A DNA stretch of 64,000 nt, from contig NZ_BOMB01000008.1 of NCBI RefSeq assembly GCF_016861975.1, positions 1-64,000 on the forward strand, in the 5' to 3' direction. The notes under the pieces were generated by a model. It searched no databases, was not told the DNA's origin, and saw nothing but the letters and a program-made list of their open reading frames with translations. The DNA is from Actinocatenispora rupis (GTDB taxonomy: Bacteria > Actinomycetota > Actinomycetes > Mycobacteriales > Micromonosporaceae). Below, piece by piece: positions 41,667 to 50,486 of this stretch. The stretch's first letter is position 1. Each line of letters starts with the position of its first letter. A program made the translations under genes and the position numbers.

Positions 41667-42581
41667 TTAAGTAGCAGACGGCTCCAGGTCCTCCTGGAAA
41701 TCTTCCGAACGGGCAGCATCGCCGGCGCCGCCCGGGTGCTGAGGATGTCCCCGTCCGCGGTGTCGCACCAGCTCACGCAGCTCGAACGGGACACCGGAGT
41801 CGGCCTCGTCGAACGCGGCGCGCAGAGCCTCCGGCTCACCGACGCCGGACTGCGACTCGCCCGCCGAGCACAGTCCGTACTGGACCTGATCGAGGCCGCC
41901 GAGCACGACCTCATGGTGCAGGCACGGGTCGATTCCGGACAACTGCGGATCGGCTTCTTCGCCTCCGCCGGGTACCGGCTGCTGCCCCTCACCCTGTCCC
42001 GCTACAGCGACCGCCACCCCGGAGTCGACCTCGACCTCGTCTTCGGCCAACCCCACGAACTCCTGCCCAGCCTCGAACGCGGCGCCCTCGACGTCCTCGT
42101 CGTCTTCGAACAGGCCCTCGACCCGTGGCGCGCCCCCGACGGCGTCGACGTCACCTACCTGTTCACCGAACCGCACATGCTCGTCGTCCCCGAACGACAC
42201 CCGCTCGCCCACCGCGTCCGCGTACGCCTCGCCGAACTCGCCGACGAACCCTGGATCACCACGTACGGCGGCGCCACCCCCGTCTCCGTACTCGAACGGG
42301 CCAGCGCCATCGAAGGCTTCACCCCCCGCATCCGCTGCCGCAGCGACCACTACGAAGTCACCCTCGGACTCGTCCGCGCCGGACTCGGCGTCGCCCTCGT
42401 ACCCAGCCTCGGACTCGAAGGCGCCGCCGGCGTCGCCCGCTGCCGCCTCGACAACCCGCACCTGTACCGGCGCGTCGGTGTCGCCGTACGGCCCACGAAC
42501 CCCAACCCGGCGCTCGCGTCGTTCCTCGGGCATCTGAAGAGCGCGGCGGCCCAGGTACGGGCGTCGCTGGCGCGCCAGTGA
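41664..42581 (+). CDS. LysR-family transcriptional regulator
   Basis: A 305-residue regulator with an N-terminal winged HTH (LQVLLEIFRTGSIAGAARVL, then MSPSAVSHQLTQLERDTG) and a C-terminal periplasmic-binding-protein-like ligand domain from about residue 90 (LRIGFFASAGYRLLPLTLSRY). It likely controls the divergent deoC operon (position only). The GTG at 41664 is chosen from the HTH start and a GATAAT box 6 nt upstream. Its second codon is TTA, the bldA-type rare leucine codon, placing a developmental or growth-phase limit on translation possible. An AT-rich repeat follows the gene. Confidence 0.9.
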   Translation: MLSSRRLQVLLEIFRTGSIAGAARVLRMSPSAVSHQLTQLERDTGVGLVERGAQSLRLTDAGLRLARRAQSVLDLIEAAEHDLMVQARVDSGQLRIGFFASAGYRLLPLTLSRYSDRHPGVDLDLVFGQPHELLPSLERGALDVLVVFEQALDPWRAPDGVDVTYLFTEPHMLVVPERHPLAHRVRVRLAELADEPWITTYGGATPVSVLERASAIEGFTPRIRCRSDHYEVTLGLVRAGLGVALVPSLGLEGAAGVARCRLDNPHLYRRVGVAVRPTNPNPALASFLGHLKSAAAQVRASLARQ

Positions 42582-42594
42582 GTCTCGGTTGCAT

Positions 42595-42670
42595 TTGGCA
42601 ACTGTTCAATTGTCCAATTGTGTCATTGTTCAACTGTTCAACAATTGGACAGTTGAACAATTGGACAACC
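42595..42670. repeat. AT-rich internally repeated hairpin element, copy 2
   Basis: About 75 bases made of CTGTTCAATTGTCCAATTGT, TGTCATTGTTCAACTGTTCA and the inverted ACAATTGGACAGTTGAACA with a further AATTGGACAA. The left part pairs with the right part, so a long imperfect hairpin can form. It lies between the convergent lysR and beta-lactamase-like genes; the rest of the 289-bp gap shows no gene. Related copies are near 9452 and 59124. Confidence 0.8.
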
Positions 42671-42870
42671 AATCAGCGGACCAATTCCGCACCGCACTCG
42701 TCACCCACGCCCGCCGCCGATCGCCCCACCGCACACCCCGTGCCGCCGATCACCCCGCCGCGTGCCCGATGCGCGCCGCCCAACGGCCCCGCCGACCGGC
42801 CACCGCCGCCGACCGCCCACCGCGTCCCCGATGCGCACCCGAACCGCCACGCCAAGCGCCCACTCCCGGC

Positions 42871-43809
42871 TCACCCGAGCCAGCCGCCCGCATGCCGGGC
42901 GAGCGCCAACCCCGTCTCCCGCAACGCCCCGACCAGTCCCGGTTCGGTACCGGCTTCTCCGACGGCGATCACCGCGTACCCGATGCGCCGGCTGGCGACG
43001 AGTACCCCCACCTCGGCGCGTACTCCGGTGTCGGTGCCGGTCTTGGCGGCGATCCACACGTCGCCGGGCGCCGCGGCGTCGGGTACGCCGTCGTCGTACG
43101 GGTCGTGGGGCAGGAGTGCGGGGACGAGCGTGTGGTCGGTGTTGCCGCGCAACCACCGCAGTACGAGGGCGGAGGCGCCGGGGGACCACAGGGTGCCGGC
43201 GCCGGCGCGGGCGGCGAGTGCGGCGAGGTCGCCGGCGGTACCGAGGGCGAAGGTCGGCGGGTCGGTGGGGCCGCGGGTGTCGCGGATCCGGTCGAGCAGC
43301 GTGGTGTCGTGGACGCCGAGTTCGGCGGCGCCGGCGTTGACGGTGTCGCGGCCGATGCGGCGCAGCAGCGCGTTGGTGGCGGTGTTGTCGCTGACGGCGG
43401 CGACGAGGACGGCGAGGTCGCCGACGGGCCAGCGGCGCGCGGTGAGTGCGGCGAGCAGCCCGGTGCCGCCGCACACGTCCTCGGGCCGTACGTCGACGGT
43501 CTCGGCCGGGTCGAGTGTGCCGGCGTCGATCTGCCGCGCGGTTTCGGCGAGCAGCAACACCTTCCCGGTACTCGCCAGCGGCAGCCGTACGTCGTCGGCG
43601 TGCCCGTACGTGATGCCGTCCCCGCGTACGGCAACGGCGAGGGTGCCGGGCCCCCGCCGCGCCACGGCCCGTACCGCGGCGTCGAGTACCCGGTTCGCGC
43701 TGGTGGTTGCGCCGGCCTCGGGGCAACCGGATCCGTGCACCACTCCCGCGTCGGGCACCGCGTCGACGCCTTCGGCGTCGGTGGGGCGACGGTTTGCGGG
43801 GGTGGTCAT
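42871..43809 (-). CDS. Class A beta-lactamase-fold serine hydrolase, cytosolic, atypical
   Basis: A 312-residue protein with the three active-site marks of the beta-lactamase/PBP fold: STGK (Ser80, Lys83), SDN (140-142) and KTG (256-258). The normal omega loop with the deacylating Glu166 (ExxLN) is missing: the sequence goes from TLLDRIRDTRGPTDPP directly on, about a dozen residues shorter. No signal peptide or hydrophobic N-terminus is seen, so it should stay in the cytoplasm. It overlaps the D-aminoacylase gene by 4 bases and ends an amino-acid importer operon. A peptidase or esterase for D-amino-acid compounds seems likelier than antibiotic resistance. Confidence 0.82.
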   Translation of the reverse strand: MTTPANRRPTDAEGVDAVPDAGVVHGSGCPEAGATTSANRVLDAAVRAVARRGPGTLAVAVRGDGITYGHADDVRLPLASTGKVLLLAETARQIDAGTLDPAETVDVRPEDVCGGTGLLAALTARRWPVGDLAVLVAAVSDNTATNALLRRIGRDTVNAGAAELGVHDTTLLDRIRDTRGPTDPPTFALGTAGDLAALAARAGAGTLWSPGASALVLRWLRGNTDHTLVPALLPHDPYDDGVPDAAAPGDVWIAAKTGTDTGVRAEVGVLVASRRIGYAVIAVGEAGTEPGLVGALRETGLALARHAGGWLG

Positions 43810-45389
43810 GTGGCGAGCACCGTGCCGGGGCGTACGCCGGTGTCGGTGGTGTCGCGGACGACGGGGCGGCCGGCGACGAGGACGTGCCGGACGCCGGTGG
43901 GGGCGAGCAGCGGTTCGGCGTACGTGGCGCGGTCGGTGACGGTGTCGGGGTCGAACACCACGAGGTCGGCGTGCGCGCCGGTACGGACGACGCCGCGGTC
44001 GGTGAGCCCGAACCGGGCCGCCGGGTACCCGGTCATCTTGTGCACGGCGGTGTGCAGGGGGAGCAGGCCGAGGTCGCGGGTGTAGCGGCCGAGGACCCGG
44101 GCGAACGTGCCGGCCCAGCGCGGGTGCGGGTGTCCCGGTTTCGGTACGCCGTCGGAGCCGATCATGGACAGCGGGCTGGCGAGCACCCGGCGTACGTCGT
44201 CCTCGCGCATCGAGTGGCTGATGATGGTGACCTGGCCGTGGTCGGCGAGGAGCAGGTCGGCGACGACGTCGAGGGGGTCGCGGCCGCCGACGAGTTCGGC
44301 GACGGTACGGCCCTCGGCGGTGGGGTTGGACGGGGCGCACGCGATCGAGATGCGGTCCCAGCCGCCGTTGCCCACGGTGTTCTCCCACCCGGGTACGCCG
44401 CGGTCGATGTCGGCGGCCATCCTGTTGCGCTGCAAGGGATCGGCGAGCCGGGCGGTGAGCGCGTCGATGCCGCCGGCGTTCGCCCACGGCGGCAGCATGG
44501 CGGTCAGCGAGGTGCTCGCCGCGTCGTACGGGTAGACGTCGCAGGTGAGGTCCATGCCGCCGGCGCGCAGGGCGGTGAGCCGGGCGAGCGTGGTCTCGGT
44601 CCGGCCCCAGGCGTACTTCCCGGCGGTCTTGTGGTGGGAGACGTGCAGCGGGGCGCCCGAGTCGCGGGCGATGCCGATCGCCTCGTCGAGCGCCTCCTCG
44701 ACGCGGGACATCTCGTCGCGCAGGTGCGTCACGTACGGCTTGGCGTGCCGGGCGGCGACCCGGGCGAGCGCGGTGACCTCGGCCGTACCGCCGAAGCTGC
44801 CGGGGGTGTAGATGAGTCCGGTGGACAGGCCGGCGGCGCCCTGCCCGAGCGACCGGTCGAGCAGGTCGCACATGGTGGCGAGTTCGGCGTCGGTGGCGGG
44901 CCGGTCGTCGTAGCCGACGACGCCGGCGCGCAGCGTCCCGTGCCCGACGAGCGACGCGAGGTGGTTGGCCCGCCCCCGCATCCGGTACGCCGCGGCGAAG
45001 TCGGCGAAGTCCGCCGCCACCGGCGCGTCCCCGCCGAACGTGGCCGCGGACTGCCGCCGTACCGCGGGCAGCCGTTCGGGGAGTCCGGGGAACAGGCTGG
45101 ATCCGCAGTTGCCGCAGATCTCGGTGGTCACACCCTGCCGTACGGCGGCCATGGCCAGCTCGTGCCCGTCCGGCGCGAGCAGCCCGACCGCGTCGGAATG
45201 CGTGTGCACGTCGACGAATCCGGGCGCCACGACCGCACCGGCCGCGTCCAGGGTGTCGGCCGCGGTCGCGGGTTCACCGGGCGGCAGCACCACGATCCGC
45301 CCCTCGCGTACGCCGACGTCGGCGCGCCGCGGCGGGGTGTCCGTACCGTCGGCGACGAGTCCACCGCGGACGACCAGGTCGAGGCGCAT
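43806..45389 (-). CDS. N-acyl-D-amino-acid deacylase-type amidohydrolase
   Basis: A 527-residue metal-dependent amidohydrolase of the D-aminoacylase group, which frees D-amino acids from N-acyl or peptide forms. The first metal motif is HTHSD (62-66). The D-aminoacylase motif EICGNCG (90-96) carries the metal-bridging Cys. Further ligands are His in VTHLRDEMS, His in LHVSHHKTAG and Asp in MIGSDGVPKPG. No signal peptide. Its ATG follows directly after the importer ATPase stop, and its stop overlaps the next start (ATGA). Context suggests it works on imported substrate. Confidence 0.9.
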   Translation of the reverse strand: MRLDLVVRGGLVADGTDTPPRRADVGVREGRIVVLPPGEPATAADTLDAAGAVVAPGFVDVHTHSDAVGLLAPDGHELAMAAVRQGVTTEICGNCGSSLFPGLPERLPAVRRQSAATFGGDAPVAADFADFAAAYRMRGRANHLASLVGHGTLRAGVVGYDDRPATDAELATMCDLLDRSLGQGAAGLSTGLIYTPGSFGGTAEVTALARVAARHAKPYVTHLRDEMSRVEEALDEAIGIARDSGAPLHVSHHKTAGKYAWGRTETTLARLTALRAGGMDLTCDVYPYDAASTSLTAMLPPWANAGGIDALTARLADPLQRNRMAADIDRGVPGWENTVGNGGWDRISIACAPSNPTAEGRTVAELVGGRDPLDVVADLLLADHGQVTIISHSMREDDVRRVLASPLSMIGSDGVPKPGHPHPRWAGTFARVLGRYTRDLGLLPLHTAVHKMTGYPAARFGLTDRGVVRTGAHADLVVFDPDTVTDRATYAEPLLAPTGVRHVLVAGRPVVRDTTDTGVRPGTVLAT

Positions 45390-46166
45390 TCAGAGCACCT
45401 GCCCGAGGAACGCGCGGGTCCGCTCGTGCCGGGGCTCGGCGAGCACCTCCCGCGGTACGCCCTGCTCGACGATCGCGCCGTCGTCCATGAACACCAGGTG
45501 GTCGCCGACCTCGCGGGCGAAGTTCATCTCGTGGGTCACGACGATCATCGTCATGCCGCCCTCGGCCAGGTCGCGCATCACCGCGAGTACCTCCTGGACG
45601 AGTTCGGGGTCGAGGGCGCTGGTCGGCTCGTCGAACAGCATGATCTTCGGCCGCATCGCCAGGCTGCGCGCGATGGCCACCCGCTGCTGCTGCCCGCCGG
45701 ACAGCTGCGCCGGGTAGTGGTGCGCGCGGTCGGCGAGGCCGACCCGCTCCAGGAGTTCGGCGGCGAGGTCGCGGGCCTGGCGCTTTCCCATGCCCTGTAC
45801 GGTGACCGGCCCCTCCGCCACGTTCTCCGCCGCCGTACGGTGCGGGAAGAGGTGGAACCGCTGGAACACCATGCCGATCTTCGCGCGCTGCCGGTTCAGC
45901 TCGCGCGGCGGCAGCGCGTGCAGCCGCCCGCCGACCTCGCGGTACCCGATGAGTTCGCCGTCGACCCAGATCCGGCCGGCGTCGATGGTCTCCAGCCGGT
46001 TGACGCACCGCAGCAGCGTCGACTTGCCCGACCCGGACGGCCCGATCACGCACACCACCCCGCTGTCCGGTACGTCGAGGCTCACGCCCCGGAGTACCTC
46101 CAGCGGGCCGAAACGCTTGCGTACGGAGCGGATCCGTACCATCGGCTCGGCCGTGGCGGTGCTCAT
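45390..46166 (-). CDS. Polar amino-acid ABC importer ATP-binding protein
   Basis: A 258-residue ATPase of the GlnQ/HisP type. Walker A is GPSGSGKST, signature LSGGQQQR, Walker [15 protein letters not shown]. The segment [20 protein letters not shown] is typical of amino-acid importers. It energises the permease encoded just upstream, with a 4-base overlap (ATGA at 46163-46166), and is followed without gap by the deacylase gene. Confidence 0.94.
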   Translation of the reverse strand: MSTATAEPMVRIRSVRKRFGPLEVLRGVSLDVPDSGVVCVIGPSGSGKSTLLRCVNRLETIDAGRIWVDGELIGYREVGGRLHALPPRELNRQRAKIGMVFQRFHLFPHRTAAENVAEGPVTVQGMGKRQARDLAAELLERVGLADRAHHYPAQLSGGQQQRVAIARSLAMRPKIMLFDEPTSALDPELVQEVLAVMRDLAEGGMTMIVVTHEMNFAREVGDHLVFMDDGAIVEQGVPREVLAEPRHERTRAFLGQVL

Positions 46167-47092
46167 ACGAGTCGCTCCCGTCGGGTGAAGGGCAGCAGGT
46201 TGCGGCCGATCCGCCGGGGCAGCCCGCCGTGCCCCCGGTTGAAGCGCTTCTCGACGAAGTGCTGGCCGACGCTGGCGATCGTGGTGAGCAGCAGGTACCA
46301 GACGGACGCGACGATCAGCAGCGCGATCACCTCGAAGTTGTCCAGGTAGATGTGCTGGGCGACGGTGAGCAGGTCGGCGCCGGCGATGACGGACACCATC
46401 GACGTGGTCTTCAGCATCGAGATGAACTGGTTGCCCGTCGGCGGGATGATCACCCGCATCGCCTGCGGGAGTACGACGCGGCGCAGCACCTGCGCGTGCG
46501 ACATGCCGAGCGCCTCGGCGGCCTCGCGCTGTCCCGGGTCGACGGCGTTGATGCCGGCCCGCACGATCTCCGACATGTACGCGCCCTCGTTGATGGTCAG
46601 CCCGAGCAGCCCGGCCACGAACGGGGTGATCAGCGCGTTCGTCTGCCACTCGACGAGTTTCGGCCCGCCGAACGGGATCCCGATGCCGATCTGCGGGAAC
46701 ACCAGCGCGAAGTTGAACCAGAAGATGAGCTGCACGAGCAGCGGCGTACCGCGGAAGAACCAGGTGTACAGGGACGCGGCGCCGCGCAGGACGACGTTGC
46801 CGGACAGCTGCATGACGGCGGTGAGCACGCCGAGCAGTACGCCGACGGTCATGGACACCACGGTCAGCGCGATCGTCACCCACAGCCCGGTCAGGATCCG
46901 GTGGTCGAACTGGTTGCCGACCACCACGTCCCAGTGCAGGTTCGGGCTCACGATGATCGTGTACGCCAGCCACGCCAGGAACAGCGTCGCCGCGGCCGCC
47001 GCCACCCACCGGCCCGGCCGCACCGTCCGCGCCGGTACGACGGGCAGCTCGGCGGCGTCGTCCTCGGCCGGGAGTACGCCCGCGGTACTCAT
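46163..47092 (-). CDS. Polar amino-acid ABC importer permease
   Basis: A 309-residue permease. A 25-residue cytoplasmic tail precedes a helix ([20 protein letters not shown]), then the HisMQ-type core with the EAA loop [21 protein letters not shown] and [17 protein letters not shown], typical of the His/Glu/Gln/Arg/opine family. Only one permease gene is present, so it presumably works as a homodimer. Its start overlaps the binding-protein stop (ATGA). Confidence 0.94.
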   Translation of the reverse strand: MSTAGVLPAEDDAAELPVVPARTVRPGRWVAAAAATLFLAWLAYTIIVSPNLHWDVVVGNQFDHRILTGLWVTIALTVVSMTVGVLLGVLTAVMQLSGNVVLRGAASLYTWFFRGTPLLVQLIFWFNFALVFPQIGIGIPFGGPKLVEWQTNALITPFVAGLLGLTINEGAYMSEIVRAGINAVDPGQREAAEALGMSHAQVLRRVVLPQAMRVIIPPTGNQFISMLKTTSMVSVIAGADLLTVAQHIYLDNFEVIALLIVASVWYLLLTTIASVGQHFVEKRFNRGHGGLPRRIGRNLLPFTRRERLV

Positions 47093-47958
47093 GCGGTGGC
47101 GTTGACGGTGATGGACTTCGGCGCGTTCGCGGTCACGCCGTACGTGCCGAGCAGCTTCGCGTAGCTGCCGTCGGCGAGCATCTCCTGCATCGCCTTCTGT
47201 ACCGCGTCGCGCAGCCCGCCGTTCCGCTTGTCCACGGCGATGCCCCACGGCCCCGCGTCGTACTGCGCCTCCAACAGCTCGTACTTGCCGCCCTTCGCGT
47301 ACTGGACGCCCGCGGGGTGGTCGACGATCGTGGCGACGGCGCGGCCGGTGTCGATCTGGAGCAGCCCGGTCGGCGCGTCCTCGCTCTGCGCGATCTGCAT
47401 CTTGGTGGCGCACTTGGTGTTCTGCCGCTGCCCGATGGCGAGGTTGGAACTGCCCTTGGCGAGGACGATCTTCTTGCCGCACAGGTCGGCCAGCGTACGG
47501 ATGTGCGCCGGGTTGCCCTTCGCGACCATGATCGAACCGCCGGCCTGGAAGTAGTCGACGAAGTCGACCGCCTTGCGCCGTTCGGCGGTGTCGGACAGCG
47601 ACGACATGGCCAGGTCCCAGCGGCCGCCCTGGATGCCGGGGATCAGCCCGTCGAACGCGGCGTTCGTGATCTCCAGCTTCAGCCCCAGCTTGGCCGCGAT
47701 CGCCTTCGCCAGGTCCGGGTCGACCCCGGTCAGCGTCCGCGTGCCCGGCTTGTACATCTCCATCGGCGGGTACCCCTCGGAGGTCACCACCTTGAGCACC
47801 CCGGCCTGCTTGTACCGGGCGGGCAGCAGGTCCCGCGCGCTCTTCGCCGCCGCCACCTTCGCCTTGTCGCTGCCGCTCGACGCCGAGGTGGACCGGCCGC
47901 AGCCGGCGAGCGCGACCACCAGGACCATCCCGACCGCGAGCACGCTGTGCCGTCGCAT
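47089..47958 (-). CDS. Polar amino-acid ABC importer substrate-binding lipoprotein
   Basis: A 289-residue SBP family 3 protein. Lipobox LAGC (Cys at about 20) makes it a lipoprotein outside the membrane. The ligand-binding fold is visible in [58 protein letters not shown] and VAKGSS-like [12 protein letters not shown]. It heads the five-gene operon: binding protein, permease, ATPase, deacylase and beta-lactamase-fold protein. ATG at 47958 follows GGAAGGGG at 8 nt. The ligand may be a D-amino acid or a D-amino-acid conjugate, judged from the operon. Confidence 0.93.
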   Translation of the reverse strand: MRRHSVLAVGMVLVVALAGCGRSTSASSGSDKAKVAAAKSARDLLPARYKQAGVLKVVTSEGYPPMEMYKPGTRTLTGVDPDLAKAIAAKLGLKLEITNAAFDGLIPGIQGGRWDLAMSSLSDTAERRKAVDFVDYFQAGGSIMVAKGNPAHIRTLADLCGKKIVLAKGSSNLAIGQRQNTKCATKMQIAQSEDAPTGLLQIDTGRAVATIVDHPAGVQYAKGGKYELLEAQYDAGPWGIAVDKRNGGLRDAVQKAMQEMLADGSYAKLLGTYGVTANAPKSITVNATA

Positions 47959-48115
47959 TCCGGTTCCCCTTCCGTAGGCCGGTGCGAAATTGGCAGTCAT
48001 CGTGGCAGCGGCCACTCCCGCCGCGACCGGTCGTGCACGCGCGCGGGGCTCAGCGTCGAAGACTTCGACGCTGCCGGCCCGGTGCCGCCCGGACCGATCG
48101 GTTAGGTTGTCGGGC

Positions 48116-48754
48116 GTGGATGTCACCGTGGTCGACCACCCGCTCGCCGCCGCCCGCCTCACCGCCATGCGGGACGTACTGACCGAGCCCGGTGCGTTCC
48201 GCGCCGCGCTCGGCGAGCTGACCACGATGCTCGTGTACGAGGCGACCCGTGACCTGCCCGTCGAGCGCTACGACATCAACACCCCGGTCTCACCCACCGA
48301 GGGCGTACGGGTCGCGGTGCCGCCCCTGCTCGTCCCCGTACTCCGGGCCGGTCTCGGCATGGCGGACCCGGCGCTCGGCCTGCTGCCCGAGTCGTCCATG
48401 GGCTTCGTCGGCCTGGCGCGCGACGAGAAGACGTTCGAGCCGCGGGCGTACCTGGAGTCGCTGCCGACGGACCTGACCGACCGTCCGGTCATCGTGCTCG
48501 ACCCGATGGTCGCCACCGGCGGCTCGCTCGAACACTGCTGCCGGCTCATCGCCGACCGCGGCTGCACCGACATCACCGTCGTCTGCGTCCTCGCCGCGCC
48601 GGAGGGCATCGACCGGCTGGCCGCCGCCGGCCTGCCGTTGCGCCTGGTCACGGCCTCGATCGACGAGCGGCTGAACGACCGGAAGTTCATCGTCCCGGGG
48701 CTCGGCGACGCGGGCGACCGTCAGTTCGGCGGGATGCCCCGCTTCTCCGCCTGA
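48116..48754 (+). CDS. upp: Uracil phosphoribosyltransferase
   Basis: A 212-residue salvage enzyme making UMP from uracil and PRPP. The PRPP loop is [12 protein letters not shown] and the uracil-binding end is [15 protein letters not shown]. The start region [15 protein letters not shown] is typical. GTG at 48116 has TAGGTT (48103-48108) 7 nt upstream and no ribosome binding site, again leaderless-like. It converges on the phosphohexomutase gene, 42 bases apart. Confidence 0.96.
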   Translation: MDVTVVDHPLAAARLTAMRDVLTEPGAFRAALGELTTMLVYEATRDLPVERYDINTPVSPTEGVRVAVPPLLVPVLRAGLGMADPALGLLPESSMGFVGLARDEKTFEPRAYLESLPTDLTDRPVIVLDPMVATGGSLEHCCRLIADRGCTDITVVCVLAAPEGIDRLAAAGLPLRLVTASIDERLNDRKFIVPGLGDAGDRQFGGMPRFSA

Positions 48755-48766
48755 CCCGCCGAGCCC

Positions 48767-48818
48767 GCTCTCACACCGGTACGCCCAGCGCGGCTCTCAC
48801 CCCGGTACGCCCAGGGCC
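48767..48818. repeat. 26-bp tandem duplication of a gene end
   Basis: Two adjacent copies (48767-48792, 48793-48818) of GCTCTCACMCCGGTACGCCC plus AG and a short GC tail. The second contains the stop codon and last codons (AALGVPG) of the phosphohexomutase gene on the minus strand; the first repeats them just beyond the stop. Confidence 0.85.
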
Positions 48819-50449
48819 GCGGCGATCTCCGCCCGCAGCGTCGCCAGCGGCCCCGCCGGCTCGTCGTCCGCCGCGACCACGACCTCCAGGTACGCCTTCA
48901 GCTTGGGCTCGGTACCGGACGGCCGGATCACCGCGCGCAGCCCGTCGGCGGTCAGCGTGAGGACGTCCGCGTCGGGCTGCCGGTCGGTGACGGTGACCGG
49001 GCGGCCGAGCAGCGTCGCCGGCGGGGTGGCGCGGACCCGGGCCATCATGGTGCCGATCGCGGACAGGTCCGTCACCCGTACCGAGAGCTGGTCCGTGCCG
49101 TACCGGCCGAACTCGGTGGCCAGCTCGGCGAGCCGGTCGACGAGCGTGCGGCCCTCGGCGCGGAGTCCGGCGGCCAGTTCGGCGACGACCAGCGCAGCCG
49201 TGATCCCGTCCTTGTCGCGTACGTGACCGGGCGACACCGCGTACCCCAGCGCCTCCTCGTACCCGAAGGTCAGGCCGGAACCGGCGCGGACGATCCACTT
49301 GAACCCGGTCAACGTCTCCGCGTACGGCAGGTCGCGGGCGGCGCAGAGCGCGCGCAGCAGCGTGGACGACACGATGGTCGTCGCGTACAGCCCGCGGGCG
49401 CCGCGGCGCATCAGGTGGTCGGCGAGCAGTACGCCGACCTCGTCGCCGCGCAGCATCCGCCAGCCGGCCGGCTTGTCCGCGGGTTCGCCGGTGGCCGGGT
49501 CGGGCACCGCGACGGCGCACCGGTCGGCGTCCGGGTCGTTCGCGATCACCAGGTCGGCGCCGGCGGCCGCGCCCAACGCCGCGGCCAGGTCGATCGCACC
49601 CGGCTCCTCCGGGTTGGGGAACGCCACGGTCGGGAAGTCCGGGTCCGGCTCGGCCTGCTCGGGCACCACCGCCGGCACCGCGAACCCGGCCCGCCGGAAG
49701 GCCTCGACCAGCACCGCCCCACCGACCCCGTGCATCGGCGTGTACGCCACGCCCAGCTCGCGCGGCCCGCCCGGCGCCACGACCGCGACCGCACCGGCCA
49801 GGTACCCGTCGAGCACGTCGTCGCCGAGGATCTCGCCGGCCGACCCGAGCGGTACGTCGGCCAGCGGGCCGACCGCGCGGATCGCCGCCTCGATGCCGGC
49901 GTCCGCGGGCGGCACGATCTGCGCGCCAGCGCCCAGCTCACCGCCCAGCCCGGCCCCCAGATACACCTTGTACCCGTTGTCGCGGGGCGGGTTGTGGCTG
50001 GCGGTGACCATCACGCCGGCGGCGGCGTCCAGCGCGCGCACCGCGTACGCCAGGACGGGGGTGGGGAGCGGGCGGGGGAGGACCAGCGCCCGGCGGCCCG
50101 CGCCGGTCGCCACCCGGGCGGTCTCCGTGGCGAACTCGCGCGAGCCGTGGCGCGCGTCGTAGCCGATGACCACCGGGCCCTCGCCGCCCTGCGCGTCCAG
50201 CCAGCGGACCAGACCGGCCGCCGCCGCGCGGACCACCGCGAGGTTCATCCCGTTGGGGCCGGCGCGCAGCGGGCCGCGCAACCCGGCCGTACCGAACGTG
50301 AGCGGGCCGGCGAACCGGTCCGCCAGCTCACCGGCGGTGTCCGGCAACCCGTCCAGTACGGCCCGCAGCTCGTCCCGGCTCGCCGGGTCCGGGTCGTCGG
50401 CGATCCACGCCTCGGCGCGCGCCCGCAGTACCTCGTCGTCCGCAGTCAC
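48797..50449 (-). CDS. Phosphohexomutase (phosphoglucomutase/phosphomannomutase family)
   Basis: A 550-residue alpha-D-phosphohexomutase interconverting hexose 6- and 1-phosphates. The phosphoserine loop is GVMVTASHNPPRDNGYKVY, the metal loop NDPDADRCAVAV, the sugar loop GYEEALGYAVSP, and the phosphate-binding loop RPSGTEPKLKAYLE is at the end. Length fits the PgcA/PMM branch. GTG at 50449 is preferred because CAGGAT lies 6 nt upstream; an ATG at 50467 would add 6 residues. Its 3' end is duplicated downstream. Confidence 0.9.
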   Translation of the reverse strand: MTADDEVLRARAEAWIADDPDPASRDELRAVLDGLPDTAGELADRFAGPLTFGTAGLRGPLRAGPNGMNLAVVRAAAAGLVRWLDAQGGEGPVVIGYDARHGSREFATETARVATGAGRRALVLPRPLPTPVLAYAVRALDAAAGVMVTASHNPPRDNGYKVYLGAGLGGELGAGAQIVPPADAGIEAAIRAVGPLADVPLGSAGEILGDDVLDGYLAGAVAVVAPGGPRELGVAYTPMHGVGGAVLVEAFRRAGFAVPAVVPEQAEPDPDFPTVAFPNPEEPGAIDLAAALGAAAGADLVIANDPDADRCAVAVPDPATGEPADKPAGWRMLRGDEVGVLLADHLMRRGARGLYATTIVSSTLLRALCAARDLPYAETLTGFKWIVRAGSGLTFGYEEALGYAVSPGHVRDKDGITAALVVAELAAGLRAEGRTLVDRLAELATEFGRYGTDQLSVRVTDLSAIGTMMARVRATPPATLLGRPVTVTDRQPDADVLTLTADGLRAVIRPSGTEPKLKAYLEVVVAADDEPAGPLATLRAEIAAALGVPG

Positions 50450-50486
50450 CGCACCATCCTGCCCCATCGGCGCGGCGGCCGCGGGG

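Noticed and set aside
42595-42670. CRISPR array
   Set aside because: Repeats are short, mixed in orientation and have no unique spacers; no cas genes are nearby.
42125-43939. Long plus-strand frame over lysR and the beta-lactamase-like gene
   Set aside because: Arg/Pro-rich shadow translation, antisense to or out of frame with recognised proteins.
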